Below are positions 24,598-39,500 of a stretch of 64,000 bases of DNA, in pieces; the stretch's first letter is position 1, and each line of letters opens with the position of its first letter. The position numbers and the translations under genes are program-made. Below the pieces are notes generated by a model. That model saw only the letters and a program-made list of their open reading frames with translations, had not been told where the DNA came from and did no database searches. The stretch is from Hymenolepis diminuta (lineage: Eukaryota; Platyhelminthes; Cestoda; Cyclophyllidea; Hymenolepididae). Location of the stretch: the NCBI GenBank assembly GCA_900708905.1, contig CAADRB010000020.1:537222-601221 (forward strand), written 5' to 3'.

Positions 24598-27500
24598 ATG
24601 AGAAAAAATCGCTCACATAAAAAGTCCAACAAAAAGACCTCACATCAATCACATCCTGCAAACGAGGTGATGATTACTCCGGAAGTTGAAACGTTGGTTG
24701 AGTTTGTTTCTGTTTCTTGTTAAAAGTCAGATTTCATTAACTCATGCGTTTTTCTCCTTTCCACATTCGTCTCCTAGTTTAATGTCATGTACTTGATTAT
24801 TCTTGTTTTCTTACTTCTAGGCACGATTGTGAGACTGTGAATAATCGAAAAATGTCCTTTTTATCTACTGAAGATTTTGTTAGAGCCTTGGATGGCCAAC
24901 GATGCATTAAACGGGTACGTTCGTTTGATCAATTCGATAATTTAAGGTGAATCATAATATGAAATTCTATGCTAAGTATCGTATTTGTAATCGTCAGGTT
25001 AAGCATTTAAGTATTTACGGAACGAGTAAGTGTTAACGAAATACGCTTGAAGTTCTTCAAGGTCAGAACTCATTTATTTTAATTTTTATCACTTTTCTTC
25101 CAGTTTACGGCATGACCATTCATACTATTTATAACCGATCAAATTAGTAACAGTAGAATCGTGATCCCCATCATAGGGACTCTTCTATGCTTAGGATGAG
25201 TTTACCCAGCGGAAGATAAGTAAATTATTGAAGTATGAACAATGCAGACGACGTGGATTTTTTCGGTTAAATTTCTCCATTCTTTTTTTCTATGCTTACA
25301 AGAATAATCCATCATTTTTAAGTAAACTTTATGTGATAGAGCTTTCTCATGACGAAGCTTCTGTATCTCTTTTCATATTTTTGTTTTTTCTTGTGCGCGT
25401 AGAGTTTCAGTTGGCCTGAAATACGATACTCATAGTACCGCAGTTCTCATAGTAGTAGCTATTTTTATCTTTGAATCATTTCTCTTTTGTTCATTTACTC
25501 TACTCTTCAGTGACTGATTAAAATTTTACATCCCACATATGTGGATGTTTCTAAATGACTCCTGCTGTTACTTGTTCCGATGTGGTCTAAAGATTCAATT
25601 GGCTAATCTAGCGTCCTAATAAATTGGAAAAATTGTGAGAGATTTAGATTGTTTATCTGTTGAATTATCTTATATCCTTTATCAATGCTTTGAAGTATTT
25701 TTTTGTTCGAAATCTATCAGGAAGTAAATCTGTTTGATCAAATCACAACAATTGATCAAATCATAGATACAAATTTGTTTAGATCTGAGCGATTGTTGAG
25801 CTTTTTATTTACTTTTTATTTCATAAGTGATCATGATTTCTTTGTTTAACCGAAATTGGTAATGTTTCCCTCCTTTTAAATCCAATTTGGATGGTTGAAT
25901 TCGAATAGAGCTTGATTTGAAGTTTGTTTAATATAAGATTGTATCAGTAAATCAGTTTTTCAAGAGTTAGTTTCTTGATCACACTTATGTTTTACAATTC
26001 TCGGAAAACGTATTTATTTTTGACGCTTTTAACCATGTCAGTCAAGCGTTTTTGTTACTCCGTTGCATCTTTGAGGGTTTGTATTTAGAAAAGAATAGAT
26101 TTTACGATAATTTCCCGATTTGGTATTGTATTTCCCTTCTCAGAACTTTTGACTTCTGTTGTCAGTCAAATTATTTTAACTCAATTGAATGTATATTGAG
26201 TGGATGGTTAGGCTTTTTTCAATCAATCCTCGACTTGTACAAATCTACGGCGTTGTTAGTTGATGCCAAATTGATAATGTCTAACTGTTAGTCGACTTTT
26301 CTCTAAGTACTCGGCATTCGAATAGGCCTTTCGATTGACTAGTACAAACCAATGTGTTTTATTACTCAAACCACTGTTCAAACTCTGTTTATGTTATCCC
26401 TATAACCATGAGTTGAAAATCATAGTCATGCGCTTGTACATGGCACCACAAGTTTGGTTTTGGTATGTGAGTTTGCTCTCCTGTTTTCATCAAATTCACT
26501 CTGTTTGTTTTATGCCTAGATCCTGGTGGCTAACAATGGCATTGCGGCGGTAAAATGCATGCGATCAATTCGTTCCTGGGCCTATGTGACCTTTCGAAAC
26601 GCAGAGACCTTTTTCTTTGTCTGTATGGCCTCCCCGGAGGATGTACATGCCAGTGCCGAGTACATTAAGATGGCCAACAAGATGGTCATGGTGCCCGGTG
26701 GTTCCAACGTCAACAACTACGCCAATGTGGAACTCATTCTTCAGACGGCTGTCTCAAACCATGTCGATGTGAGTGTTGATTGCATTTTTTAGTAGAAAGT
26801 GTCCTCTAATTAAAAGTTAAGTCAGGAGATTCTCGGTGCTTTGGGACTTAGATCTATGTGTTCATATGAGTTCGCTCATTTTGTAAAATTAACGTGACAT
26901 CTGTTACATCTGACGACACGACTTCGAGCCCATCCTGTGAATGAAATAATTAGTTGCACTGGATGGTATTGGTTAAAAGATAGGGTTTTCTCAATCAAAA
27001 ATGTCTTAAGTGCATTGGTACACAGATATATTTATCGTTGCTCACTAATTGTTGACGGTAACATGACGTCTGTCACATCTCACAACATAGTTTCGAAACC
27101 CTTCCTATGACTGAATAGATTAATCGTACTTGATAATATTTGGCAGTAAATGGATGACTGAATGTGATTTAATCAGACATGTTTTAAGTCGATTGGTACT
27201 TAGATAGTTGTGTGTAGTGATGATGTGACATTTATCACGTCTGATAATGCGTATTCAGAACCTATTCTATGAACGAAATGCCCACTCGCATGGGGTTATG
27301 TGATTTTCTCAATTAGAATTGCTCTTAAGTGCCTTCTTTCATCCAGTAAAGGTGTCAAAAACACTTTTTAGGGTTGTGGTTAACCTGCATTTCTGTAATG
27401 TCCGGGGTCAGAGGTTCGATGATCATCGATGGACAATCAGTGAACAAGGAGGCCAATTGAGGTTGTTAGATCTGAATGATAATGGGAAAAACAGAATCTG

Positions 27501-30500
27501 AGTTTCTCACTGGACCTTCTCCATAGAATCACCTTCTACCCAAGTGTGAGTGTTAGAAAACGCTTCCCTAAATCAGCTTGGCAATTATTGTTATGGTTAT
27601 TTTAATAAAAGTGGGTTGGCCAACATGCAAGTCAGAGGTGAAATCTATGTATCAGGTTGTAATAGAAGTTCTGTCCATTTTTTAAAATTTGAATTAAAGT
27701 GGGAATTTTGTCAAAAATACGTTTATTTAGTTTTCAACATAGTCACCATTTTTATTAATTACATCTTCCCATCTTGCATTAAGCTTTCTGATTCCTTCCT
27801 CATAGAATTTAGCCAGTTTGGACTCAAAAAAGAAACTAGATTCTTCATTTCGACCTCTTCTCTTGAAGTAAGCCTTTCTCCCATTAAACGATTCTGTAAG
27901 CTCCCGAAAATTTAAAATCGGTTGGTGCAAGAGGAGATAAGGAGAATATGTTGGGTGATGCATGATTGCCCAGACAAATTCTTCAATGAGATTTTTGGTT
28001 GCTCTTGAAATGTGGGGTTTGGCATTGTCATAGTGCAGAATCACTCCTTTTCGATTGATCGAAGAAGGCCGTTTTCCCTGCCTTCCGTTAACTGCTTTTA
28101 AAAGAGTTAGCTGTTGATAATAGAATTCGGATGTTATTGTTTGATTGTCACCCACTAGTTCATAATAAACGAATCCCTTCAAATCCCACCGTACACACAA
28201 AAGAATTTTTTCGGGTGCATTCCCGAATTGTCTCGGTTGTGGAATTGGCTTTGAACCACCGTCTTGACTTAGCCACTGTCTTTTGCGCTTAACATTGTTG
28301 TAAAGGATCCAGTGCTCGTCGCTGTCAGTTATGATTCGGTCTAAAAAGGTGCCTGAAGTTCAGTTCATAAGAACGCAGTGAAAGACAACAGGTCACATGC
28401 TGTTGCTTGTTGATTTCTGACAAATCGTGTGGGATCCATCTCCTAGCCTTTGAGACTTTCCCAGCCAAGTCTTTTCATTTCCCTACATATGGTCGTATGG
28501 TTTACTTTAAAGGTTTTGCTCAGTTCTCTAATAGTGCAGATTGGATTTTCGTCAATGCTAACTTGCAATTGCTCAAAATTGAGTCTTTTTGAGCATCCTG
28601 CTCTCGGTTCGTCTTTCAGGCTGAAGTCATCCTTTTTGAAACCTGAAAACCATCTTCTACAGGTCTTTTCATTCACAACATCATTCCTCTAAGTGTCTGA
28701 GTGTTCTTGCTGCTGAGCTCATCGTATTTCCTTGATGAAATTCAGAGTGAAATGTACCTGATATGGTCTTTATTTGGGGTGTGCACTAGGGCTAGAAATA
28801 GTTATTAATAAGAACAATTATCAAACAATCTGAAAGGAGAAATTATATTTTAATAATTACAATAGATAAGCATACAACATGAACTAGCTAAATTGAAGTA
28901 ATCGCGCCCTAAAGACGTAGTTCAAAAATTGGATAACTTCTGTTACAACCTGATACATCGAGGGCAAATCTAGTGACGTTGGTTGCAAACCGCACTGTTT
29001 AAATCTGGTCGACGAGAAAGTGCAGGTTTCTCATCACAAGGCTTTTATAATATTCTCCAAATGTAAGCGACTGCCTTCATTGGTTGGGAAAACTCTAGTT
29101 AATGTGCAAGAAAGAAATTTCTAGCATTTGGTTAATTGGGAAGAAACGGTTATAATGGGAATGAGAATTGCTAATAACTTGGAGTATTATTTTTTGTTTC
29201 TGTGTGTCTGGTCGTAGTGTTCTTTGGTGGCTTTCACCGCGAGTAATGAGCAATATTGTATGATGTGTGTAAACTGCTGGTGGTCGCATCCGGTTGAAAT
29301 TTTTTGGTATAAGTTAGAAATTCACTGGCACGAAAACAGCAATAGAGAAGACCGTTTGTTCTAATGAAAAGTGTTAAACTTAGGAATGATATGTCGATTG
29401 CTTTTGAAGTTGCTATGACTCAAAAACAGGGCTATCATCACCTACTTAATGTAAGCTGCCTATCAGTTAAATCAATTGATCAATTAAGGCTCTGAACGTT
29501 GCGAATATGAACTCACCTAATAACCTAAGAGTTGAACCCTGAAATGTGAACTTTCTCAAATGGGGACTTGAATCATATATTTTATGTGAAAATTGGAAAC
29601 CCAGTGCGTCTACAATTCAAATAAGGTGGAAATCTTGATGTCCTGATGTCAGTGTCTACTCTCTCCTGTGATTAAAACTTGTAGATGTTTTTTGCTTTTT
29701 CATGAATAAAAATATATCAAAAAATTGATAAAAGTGTTGGATAAATAGTAATAATAATAAAGGGTTGGAGGCTTATAGTGGATGCAATAAAGTGCTTGTG
29801 GCTTTAATTCATTTCATTGTTATCAGATGATTCTTAACTCTTATTTTTAATATTATCTTTTGTACATTTTAGGCCGTTTGGGCTGGTTGGGGACATGCCT
29901 CTGAGAATCCTCAATTGCCAGAAGTTCTAGCCAAACACAACATTGCCTTTCTGGGTAAGTTTGAACAAAAAATACACTAGTAGATAAAATTGGTCTACTC
30001 AGCTATTGCTTTAGCCTTGACGGTTAGATGGTTTCTTACCATGCTGTAGTTAAGACTTATGTCATTTTATATCCTCCCTCATGATAAACTCAACTTTGTG
30101 CACTTTGGTACTGCCTTAGCTACCTTAGCACTCCGAGTATCAATTCAGTGAGTGTCCCACCGTTTTCTGTGTGTAAATGTGGAATTTGATATTGGTTACT
30201 TGGAGAGATATTACCAAAATTTGGGCATGCAATAAACCTAAGATCGATTAATATGGAGAATCCCTATTTCTATTTATTGCGTGAAGGAAAACACATTGAA
30301 ATCTCTCTTACTGGAAAATTTAGACCGGTATTAATCGATATTAGCGACTTTCTTTAATCTTGAATAGGTAGCTATAACTTATGATAAACTATTGCTCTTC
30401 CAAGGCTCTGTTAATTTTACCACAAAATGGAAAGAAGACAGAGGAGAGCTCAAGGAGACGTCCGTCTTGTAGCTACTAAACTGAAAATATGCATGTAAAT

Positions 30501-33500
30501 AAGAGGGATGAGTCATAAGTAGAAGAGAAAGGTTTGATTAACGGGAATTGCTAACAGTGAATATATCACAAGGTAATTATATTCTATTTAAAACGGCTTG
30601 TTCATTCTACGAACAACAGAGATTTTTAAAACAGGTGAATGATGTCGGCTTTACTCTTCAGATTGCTAAAAGTATGACTTAACTTAACATCAATGCTCAG
30701 TTTTGGGATTGTTCTTGTTTTTTTTCTAGAGATTCCTTTTTGGGTGGTTTGTTTGCCAGTCAATAATTTCATGTTAAACTTGATATTCTTAGTGATATAA
30801 AATGAGGGGTGTTATGTTGACTAACACCATATGGCTGAAAGGATCGAATCAAGGTGGTTTCAGTTAGCAAGTGGCTGGGAATTCTTCCCACTTTTATTGT
30901 GTATGCAGATGTGAATTCATCAGTCTTGTCTTCAGATGCAAATTGACCACTGCAAATCAGTTTTCGGATCTCAAGGAATTCTTGATATCCTTAGTATATT
31001 ATCTGTATTCATTCCTCTATCTCTACTGCGCAAATGATTTAATGAATTCTTGAGCCGATTTTATCGGCTTTTTTATTATTTCTCCTGACTGTTTTGTGAA
31101 GACCCTTAAGTGCTACTGTGTGAATGCTTTAAAATTCTATCTCGTTAATTCTTAATGTAAAGTGAAAAAAATAATTCCGAATTACTAATACCTAATCAGT
31201 GGATAGTCTCGTATTATAACGATCTGAATATTCCATAATTCGATTAGAGCTTTATTTGTTTGACAGAAAGCATACATCAAGTACTTGTGAAAGACAAACA
31301 TTTGAGAATATTAGTAAATTTCTGTTCTATTATGCAACCAGAACACTGAACAAATACGATTAAAAAACCCGATTCATAACGAAAACAACGTTAAAAACTT
31401 ATTTTTGTATAAAATTATGAATGCGAAATGTTGAGCTCCTATATTATTTTTATGTAAATCCTTCGATGATATATACTTCGATTTGTTACTTTGTGGTTTG
31501 ACTTGTGCAAGTTATTTCTAGTAACCACGCTGTGTTGTTTAGCTAATAATCGTTTCCTGTCTTTGCCCAAAAAAGATTTTGAAAATAAATCGTGCTCCGT
31601 TTGATAGGAACATTTCAATTTTCCAACATTTTAAGCAGTTTTATTGATTGAATTAGGTAATTCTAATTGTATACTAGCGGCGTAGCGGTCAACTTAAATA
31701 TCTCCTATGCGAGAAGTCATTTTTCGCTTATCATCGAAACTCATTCAGTCGATAGCTTGATCGACAGTATTAGTAATGGTTCAAGGTGGGGGTAACATGA
31801 TGAGAGTCTCATAAGAGAGATTTTAAGATATTCCTCCCTCTGCCCATGATGAGTGTCGTAGAACTTAGGCTTTATTCTGACCTCTGAACATATGCGAATG
31901 TTTCTTAAATCCTTACTACGCCACTGTCATTTTAGCATTTGGAGGAGGCTCTTCTTCTGTTCATCTTAACGTATACTTAATCGATTTTTTAAATCAAGGT
32001 CCTTCACATGAGGCAATGTGGGCCTTAGGCGACAAAATTGCCTCAACAATTCTCGCACAAAGCGCTGGAGTTCCTACTGTTCCATGGAGTGGTTCTCGTA
32101 AGTTAATCATTCAAAATTCTTTTATTTCTAAGTAGCTATCCTCAGTTGGGTTGACATTCATTTGTCTTTCCCTTCCCTACTACCCACACAGATATTACAG
32201 TGGACGTCAAAAAACTCGAAAAATCCTTTCAATACAGCTCCTTAGTGCTATCCGAACTCATATCGGCAGATGACTTTGCAAATGCCTGTGTAAATACACC
32301 GGAAGAATGTCTGGCTGTCTCTGATCGCATTGGTTATCCTGTGATGATCAAGGCCTCTGAGGGAGGTGGTGGCAAGGGCATTCGTCGTGTCACGAGATCG
32401 GAGGATGTTGCTGGACTATTCAATCAAGTGAGTATGATTGATATATACCTTTAATGAGTAGTTTCAGGGGAAGAATGAAAATTGGTGATCCATAGAAGTA
32501 ATATGGAGTTTTCAGGACTGTCCTAACACGTTAATTTAAGGCGTATGGAGAGGAATAAATTATCGGTCAGTAAAATATAGAATCTTGACTGTAGTTGTTA
32601 TACTAAGAGTTTGATTCTCGGAGGTAACATGAGTTTTAACGAATTCCATGTATTGTACCTAATATATGGTGAAATTGAGCTCACGAGGTAATAGAGATTA
32701 GACAATTCCCTTTTTGATCATTACAACGAGTGACGTGGTGGTCAACGTGCCCGATTTCAAATTCGGAGGACAGGAGTTCATTTCTCATTTTTTACACACC
32801 CAATAAACAATATGATCAATCGATCTGATTAAAATGTCCCAGAAAAGGGTGATTTTCTTAAAGATGCTACTCCTTCGCCTTAGATGGTTGTTTGAAAAAG
32901 CTTCCTTTTATGGGTCTTGTTTAATTGCATCGGCGGCGTAGTGGTAACCATTTTGTAAATGTGGTGAGTAATAGATTTAATAAAAAGGGACAGAACAGTT
33001 AGCAAGATGACATCTACACCGAAACTAACTAGTTCAAATTATGAAATATCAAATATCCACTTAGACTGACCAGGCAAGGGGGATATGTGAACGCATCTAA
33101 GGGGAGCAATAGTGAGATGGTCAGATATATGAGCCTATGTATGTGGGAGTGAGGTAACAGCGAATTACCAAGTCAAAGGTAAAAATTTCGATTCCTATCC
33201 ATTGATAGGAATAAGCTTCCTTTCATCAAACCCATGAATTGAGGAGAATATTTTGCTAAGTGTTTCATTCCTTTTTTTAAGTTGGGCTTTGATGTTATGG
33301 TTGTTTATTCGTAGTTCTTATCAAAGTTCAGATGTATGCCGCATTTAATTCAAGAAGTTAAAAACAGCTGTTGTTCTTTGCCTTCCCTCTCGCCCTCTGG
33401 TCCTCTCTTTGATCAAGTACCTTTGTGGTATCACGTTTATCTCCCGAGTAAACACTGTCGGTAACCTACTAACAACTGACAAAACATTTTTGCACTTTTG

Positions 33501-36500
33501 TTTTTATACACTTACTCATTCATTTCACTATTGTTATAGCCATGCAATATCTGGGTTTCATTTTGTTTCCCCGATTTAGGTTCGAAGCGAAGTTCCGGAG
33601 TCGCCTATTTTCGTCATGAAATGCATGGAACATGTTCGACATTTGGAAGTCCAACTCCTTGCTGATCAGTACGGTGAAGCAATCAGTCTTTACGGTCGTG
33701 ACTGTTCAGTTCAACGACGACATCAGAAAATACTTGAGGAAGCTCCTTGTGTTGTCGCACCCAAGTCCGTTTTTGACGCTATGGAGAGGGTAAGGGGGTT
33801 GGAATTTCAGTTCATCTCTCTTATTTAGGATGCTATTCGAATGGCGAAATTGGTGGGGTACTGTAGCGCCGGCACTGTTGAATATCTCTACAATCCTCGT
33901 ACTCAAGAATACTTCTTCCTGGAACTCAATCCACGACTTCAAGTTGAACACCCTTGTACTGAAGTTGTTTCAGGTGTCAACCTCCCTGCATGTCAACTGC
34001 AGGTTCGTCAGTCGATTTTTAAATATAATGTCGCACTATTTATATAGATCGCAATGGGAATTTCTCTGATCCGGATTAAGGATATTCGTCAACTCTTTGG
34101 ACTTGCCCAATCTCCTATTTTATCAATGTCCCTTAGTGATAATCTTCACCTCCGCCATCCACCCTCATCTCATGTTATTGCAGTAAGGATTACGAGTGAA
34201 GACCCAGACGAGGGATTTAAACCCCATTCGGGAGATGTCATCGAATTGAATTTCAAGAGTAGTCGGTCCGTTTGGGGCTACTTCAGTGTTGGTACTGTGG
34301 GTGGTATTCATGAATTCGCGGATTCACAATTCGGACACTGTTTCTCGGCTGAAGCGTCAAGAGAAGAAGCTAGAGAGTAAGTTTAGAATTTGTTCAGAGT
34401 ACTTTCAATATAGGCCATTACATGCTGTTGGCGTTTAAATAGTTGTTCAATAGTTAAATAGACAATATTCTTTGCGTGTAAGCGTATATTTGCTTCTTCG
34501 CTTAATTACCATCTATGCTGTCAGCACTAATCTGTTTGCGGATTGATAATTAGGTGGTTGATATAGATTTTGTCATTATGAGAGCACCTGTCAATTTGGT
34601 TAATTTATCGAGATCACTATCATCTCCATTACATTTTTAAAATGAACCAACTGTGTTACATAGAGTTCTCATAGTCTTCAAGTTCATCGTCCTGAAAGCT
34701 ACACATTTTTCCGATCTCTATCTTCTTGTGTTTAATGTAAGTTGTGGAAAATGGTTAAATTTTCCTTCTGTGGCAATCTTTACTGCATCCAAGATAAGAA
34801 ATTGGAAAACCAAAATATATGCTGGTGGGTATGACTTTATTCACGAAGACATATTTACCAGAGAACCGTCCTGAGCTCAAAATAGTCTATTCATAATATT
34901 TAGTCAAGGATAAAATTAACAGATATGGTGTTAATATATGGGTAGAACGAAAATGGGTCGAACAAGAGTAAGCGAATAGTGGAATTACTTCTATCATTAG
35001 TATTAAATTATATTTAATATCTAAGTGTAGAGGGTTAGGTCAACAGGTCACAACAAAATTATCAAAATAGTTAAGCTAATTCTGGGAGAGGCAAAATTCG
35101 AGTTTCTCACCAGGACTGTTCCATGGTTCCCATATCCACGAGAAATGCTAGAAAACGCTTCCCTAAGTGAGCTTGGTAGTTATTAGTCAGTATTAATATT
35201 CATAAAATCGATAGTCTACTTTCTCTGTTACTTGTACTTTGAAAGAGGAGAGGTTAATTACCTACTTCCAGCTTGAACAAACCTCACTGAAATCTAAACG
35301 TATAAGGTTAGAACAGGACTTTATTTAAAACTAGGGAAGGGTTAATTGGAATTCTGTCGGTTATAAATCACTCAAATAGGGGAATTAGACCCATTTCGGA
35401 GCCACGGAGGAATTTTAATTAGTGTTTGAAAAGTTTCGAGATATTTAATAATAACATTAGGATGTCTATCAATCACTGAAGGGCACGGTCCTTATGGGTC
35501 ACCGAAAGTCAGTACAGTCCATTGAAGGAAAGCATCGGAAGCCTTTGAATTGAGGAAGTTTCATTCTACAGTCCCTCTGTTTACTGGTCGTTTATCAATT
35601 TTAAGCAATAGATTTCAAATCCGTAAACGCTAACTTGGTAGAGATAGATATTATCACTACATCACTTGCTGATATCGTAATTTAGAAACTTCATTTCTAA
35701 GTGATATAGGTTCCTTGATCTCGTTAAATAAGGGTCTATTGGAGCCTCATTTTTTATGCATGCAACGTAATAGCTAATGTTACCTAAGCTGTCACTGCGA
35801 TATTGCTAGTTGACTGCTAAGGTATATTAAGACTACAATAGCTGATTCCTAGTGGGAAGAAAATAGAGTCGGTAACGCAGCTTTTATTGTGAATGTACGA
35901 TTATTTTATATAACCAAAATATATTGAATTGATTAGCTACCTGATTTCATTCCCAGCTATGGACATGTGAAAATTCAGTAACAGATTTTTTACTGAATTT
36001 TACGAAGAAGGGCTGTTGAGGATTGAAGTTGACAATGGGTTTATGTTTCTAGTTTTGCTTAAATTTGATCTGTTGAGAATTTAACTGTAAGATTAGTCAG
36101 TCCTTTCTCCGTTAGCCTAATAGTAATTATTTGCACCTAATTAACTAGTGTTCTTCATCGCGGCATCAGAGTAAGGTGATAGGATTGCCTCCACTCTTAG
36201 GAAAAGGTGTTTTTTTCGGCATTCATTAATCATTACCGAACAGTATAAAGCCCCTCTGATTGAGAATGCTATATTTCCGTTATTCATCTTTTAAATAAAA
36301 TCTACCACTTGATGAGTCTCGATTTGAAAATATCTATAGTTAGAGGTATGTATTTCACCGATACGCCGTAGTTATAACTTTATACTAAGAGTTAATCATA
36401 TTCATTGAATCCAAATGAGTTTCCTTTAAGGCTCTTTAAAGTGGTAACGTCAGATTTCATGCTTCCGGAAGTTTAGGAAAATATGAGTTTATTTTTAGGT

Positions 36501-39500
36501 CTTGTTTGCGTTCAAATAGTTAATTTTATCATAGCTGTCAGAAGTTAATGAATATTGTTAACTTTGAATGAGTTTAATGATATTAGTTTTTCCTCTCTCA
36601 AGGAACATGGTTCTTGCCTTGCGAGAACTTCTCATTCGTGGAGATTTCCGTACCACCGTCGAATATCTCATCAAGATTCTTGAGTCCGACGCCTATACTC
36701 GCAATGAAATTGACACGGAATGGTTGGATCGTCTCATTGCCCAGAAAGACAAAGTATGTCCTGATAGACTACTTTTTAATGATTTTTGCAGTACATATAT
36801 TCTATTCTTTTGTTGTTATTTCAGTCGGATAAACCAGATGTGCTATTGGGTGTAATGTGCACAGCTCTGCACATCGGCTATAATGCTCTTGAGAAGGCCA
36901 CTAAGAGCTTTCATGCACATGTTGAAAGGTAAGTACTACTTAGATAAACTTTTTCAGTAGTAGTCCAACCTCTATGGTTTTAATAAACTACACTGTACCA
37001 CCTTCAGAGGCCAATTCATACCTACAAATGAACTTAGCAATATTGTCGATGTCACTCTGATTGCTGACGGGATTAAATATGTTCTGCAGGTAAGATTATT
37101 GAATATACGTGCTTGAATTCTACAACTGTGAGTTTAGTTAGCAGTAGTAAGTCCATTTATTTGCAAAATAATTATATTGGTAGCAAGCTGGTCTAAAGAG
37201 TGTATAGCTTTTGCCACTCTTGGCTGTGGCTGTGATAGCTTATTCTTATTGTGACTCTTTCGCTATGTTCTAGAGAGTATTAAATCAATTTCGTATTTTT
37301 CTTTCATCTCTTCGGTAGGTCGTCCGAACAGGTAAGACCGCCTTTCATTTGATAACCAACAGAGGTCTGCAATCGGCTGAAGTTATTCGAATGTCTGGCG
37401 ATGGATTATTGATAAACCACGATTCATCTTCCTACATGACTTATTGCCAAGAAGATGCTCAGGGTTATCGGACTGTCATCGACAACCGAACTGTCGCATT
37501 CTTCAAGGAGTGGGATCCTTCAATTTTGAGGTTAGTTTGACTAGTCAGAGGTCTTATACATTTTCAAGTAAAAATTTAACAAGTGCTGATTATTGCAAAT
37601 AAAATGTATATGTTAACACTGCGGTATTGGCCTTATTTGTTGAAGCTTATCGACGAATGTTCTCTGAATAGTATTTTATTTTCGTGTCAAAGCCTTAGAC
37701 GAGCATTCTTTCTGTGTTTAAATTCCTTGTTATCGGTCACTATTAGGCTGAAATAAAATCGGTTAGCGAAATATTTAAATTCTAATGTCTGTTTGGATAG
37801 AGACAGGGTAAGATATTGCAGGAACATACTGCTTTCTCGACTTTTGAAAGAAGAAATGAATTGAAGTGGCAAGATCGATTATCATAATTAAGCAATAGGT
37901 CAGAAAACACTAGAAACCGTGGATAAACCAGGGACGAGTTGTCAGATTTGAATTTTGGGACGTGAAGCATTAAGTGAATATTCCATGACCTGAATCTGAA
38001 AATCAAATGAAGTAATTCTTTTGACGCTCCTTTCTATCTCCTTTCCGGTTTCCTCACTGATCTTTACTTGATTTCAGTTGCTTTCCCCCAATGGAAAAGT
38101 ACAACATTTTTCTGCGTTTGCTGTGGATTATGATAATAACAACTAACCTACATTGACGGATGTTAACAAGAGCGTTTGTTTATTTTAATCAATGAATGCA
38201 CACCAAATTCAGTGCTAAATCTGTAACCTCTGAGAGACGTTCACTTACGTTCTGAAAGCTGATGGCTCAGTCCAGAAGTCAGAAATACCGAATTCCAGTT
38301 GTTACTCGCGAAAACTTATTGAAGTTATTTGTGAAACTGTGCACAATATATGCAATAAACCCTTTATTTCAAAGAAATAATATAATGGTTAAGCGTCATT
38401 TATCTCACGAATAGGAAAAACCGCAAAATTGAAATGTTAATTTCATCAAGATGAAATATTTAATGATTTTCCTATTTCTATTTTCCCATCAACGTACGTT
38501 TGTTATGCTTGCGCTGAAGAAATGCCCAATACTTATTTAATCCTGATCTGAATATTCTTATTTTTCCTTCATATAGATCACCATCTACAGGTAAATTGGT
38601 CCAATACATTGTTGGCGATGGATGCCACGTATTCGAAAACGAGGTCTATGCTCTTGTGGAAGTAATGAAGCTGGTTCTTGAATTGCGTGCACCGGCTTCC
38701 GGTGTCCTATTCCATCTTCGATGTGTTGGAGCTATTCTTGAACCTGGTGCTCCCATCGCTAGGCTTCAGTTAGATGATCCTCAACAATGCCAGAACTTGG
38801 AACTCTTCACGTAAGCCCTCTTGAAAAAATTCCGTTTATTTTCCCTTCCTAGCGGAAAATCTAGACATCTTTCTTCCCCATTCCATTTTTAGAGGCCAAT
38901 TGATTCCCGTTCACACAAGTGGAGGGGATACTTGCAGTTCTTCTGACTTCATGGTTCCGTCTATTAGTTCCCTTTCCTATGGAGATGACGGCGTTTTCTC
39001 TGGAATTGACATCATCTGTAACACCTCGGGAAATAGTTCTAGTGCTCTGGCGACCATGATTTCAGGTGGTTCGGCTGTCCATAGGGTTTTCAATCGATGC
39101 TTGAGAGAACTGGAAGAAGTCCTCTTGGGATACGTCCTACCAGAACCCTTCTTTTCTGAATGGTTGAAACCCAAATTGGATGAACTATTCCAGTGTTTGA
39201 GGGACCCTAATTTACCTCTCTTGGAACTGGAAGTAAGCCGTCGGGATCGTATAACGTTTACAAGGATCTGGAGTGGCTCTGATAACTGTTGTTAATCTTG
39301 TTTCAGGATCTAGTTGCTCAACTTTCCGGTCGTTTGCCGATATGTGTTGAACAGCAACTTCGATCGATTGCCTCCTCCTATTCAAATCAACTCACCTCGG
39401 TGCTGGCAAACTTTCCTTCGGAAAAAATTCTGCGGGTAATTGAAGCTGGTTGTCCGAAAGGCTCGAAAGCTACGGATTCTGCTATCACGGCTTACCAAGA

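Noticed and set aside
27550..27915. 121-codon plus-strand frame
   Set aside because: It is antisense to the mariner transposase and crosses the element boundary at 27652, so it is a shadow.
32728..32795. A genuine tRNA gene
   Set aside because: Acceptor and D stems do not pair and the B box is degenerate; a tRNA-derived repeat is the better reading.
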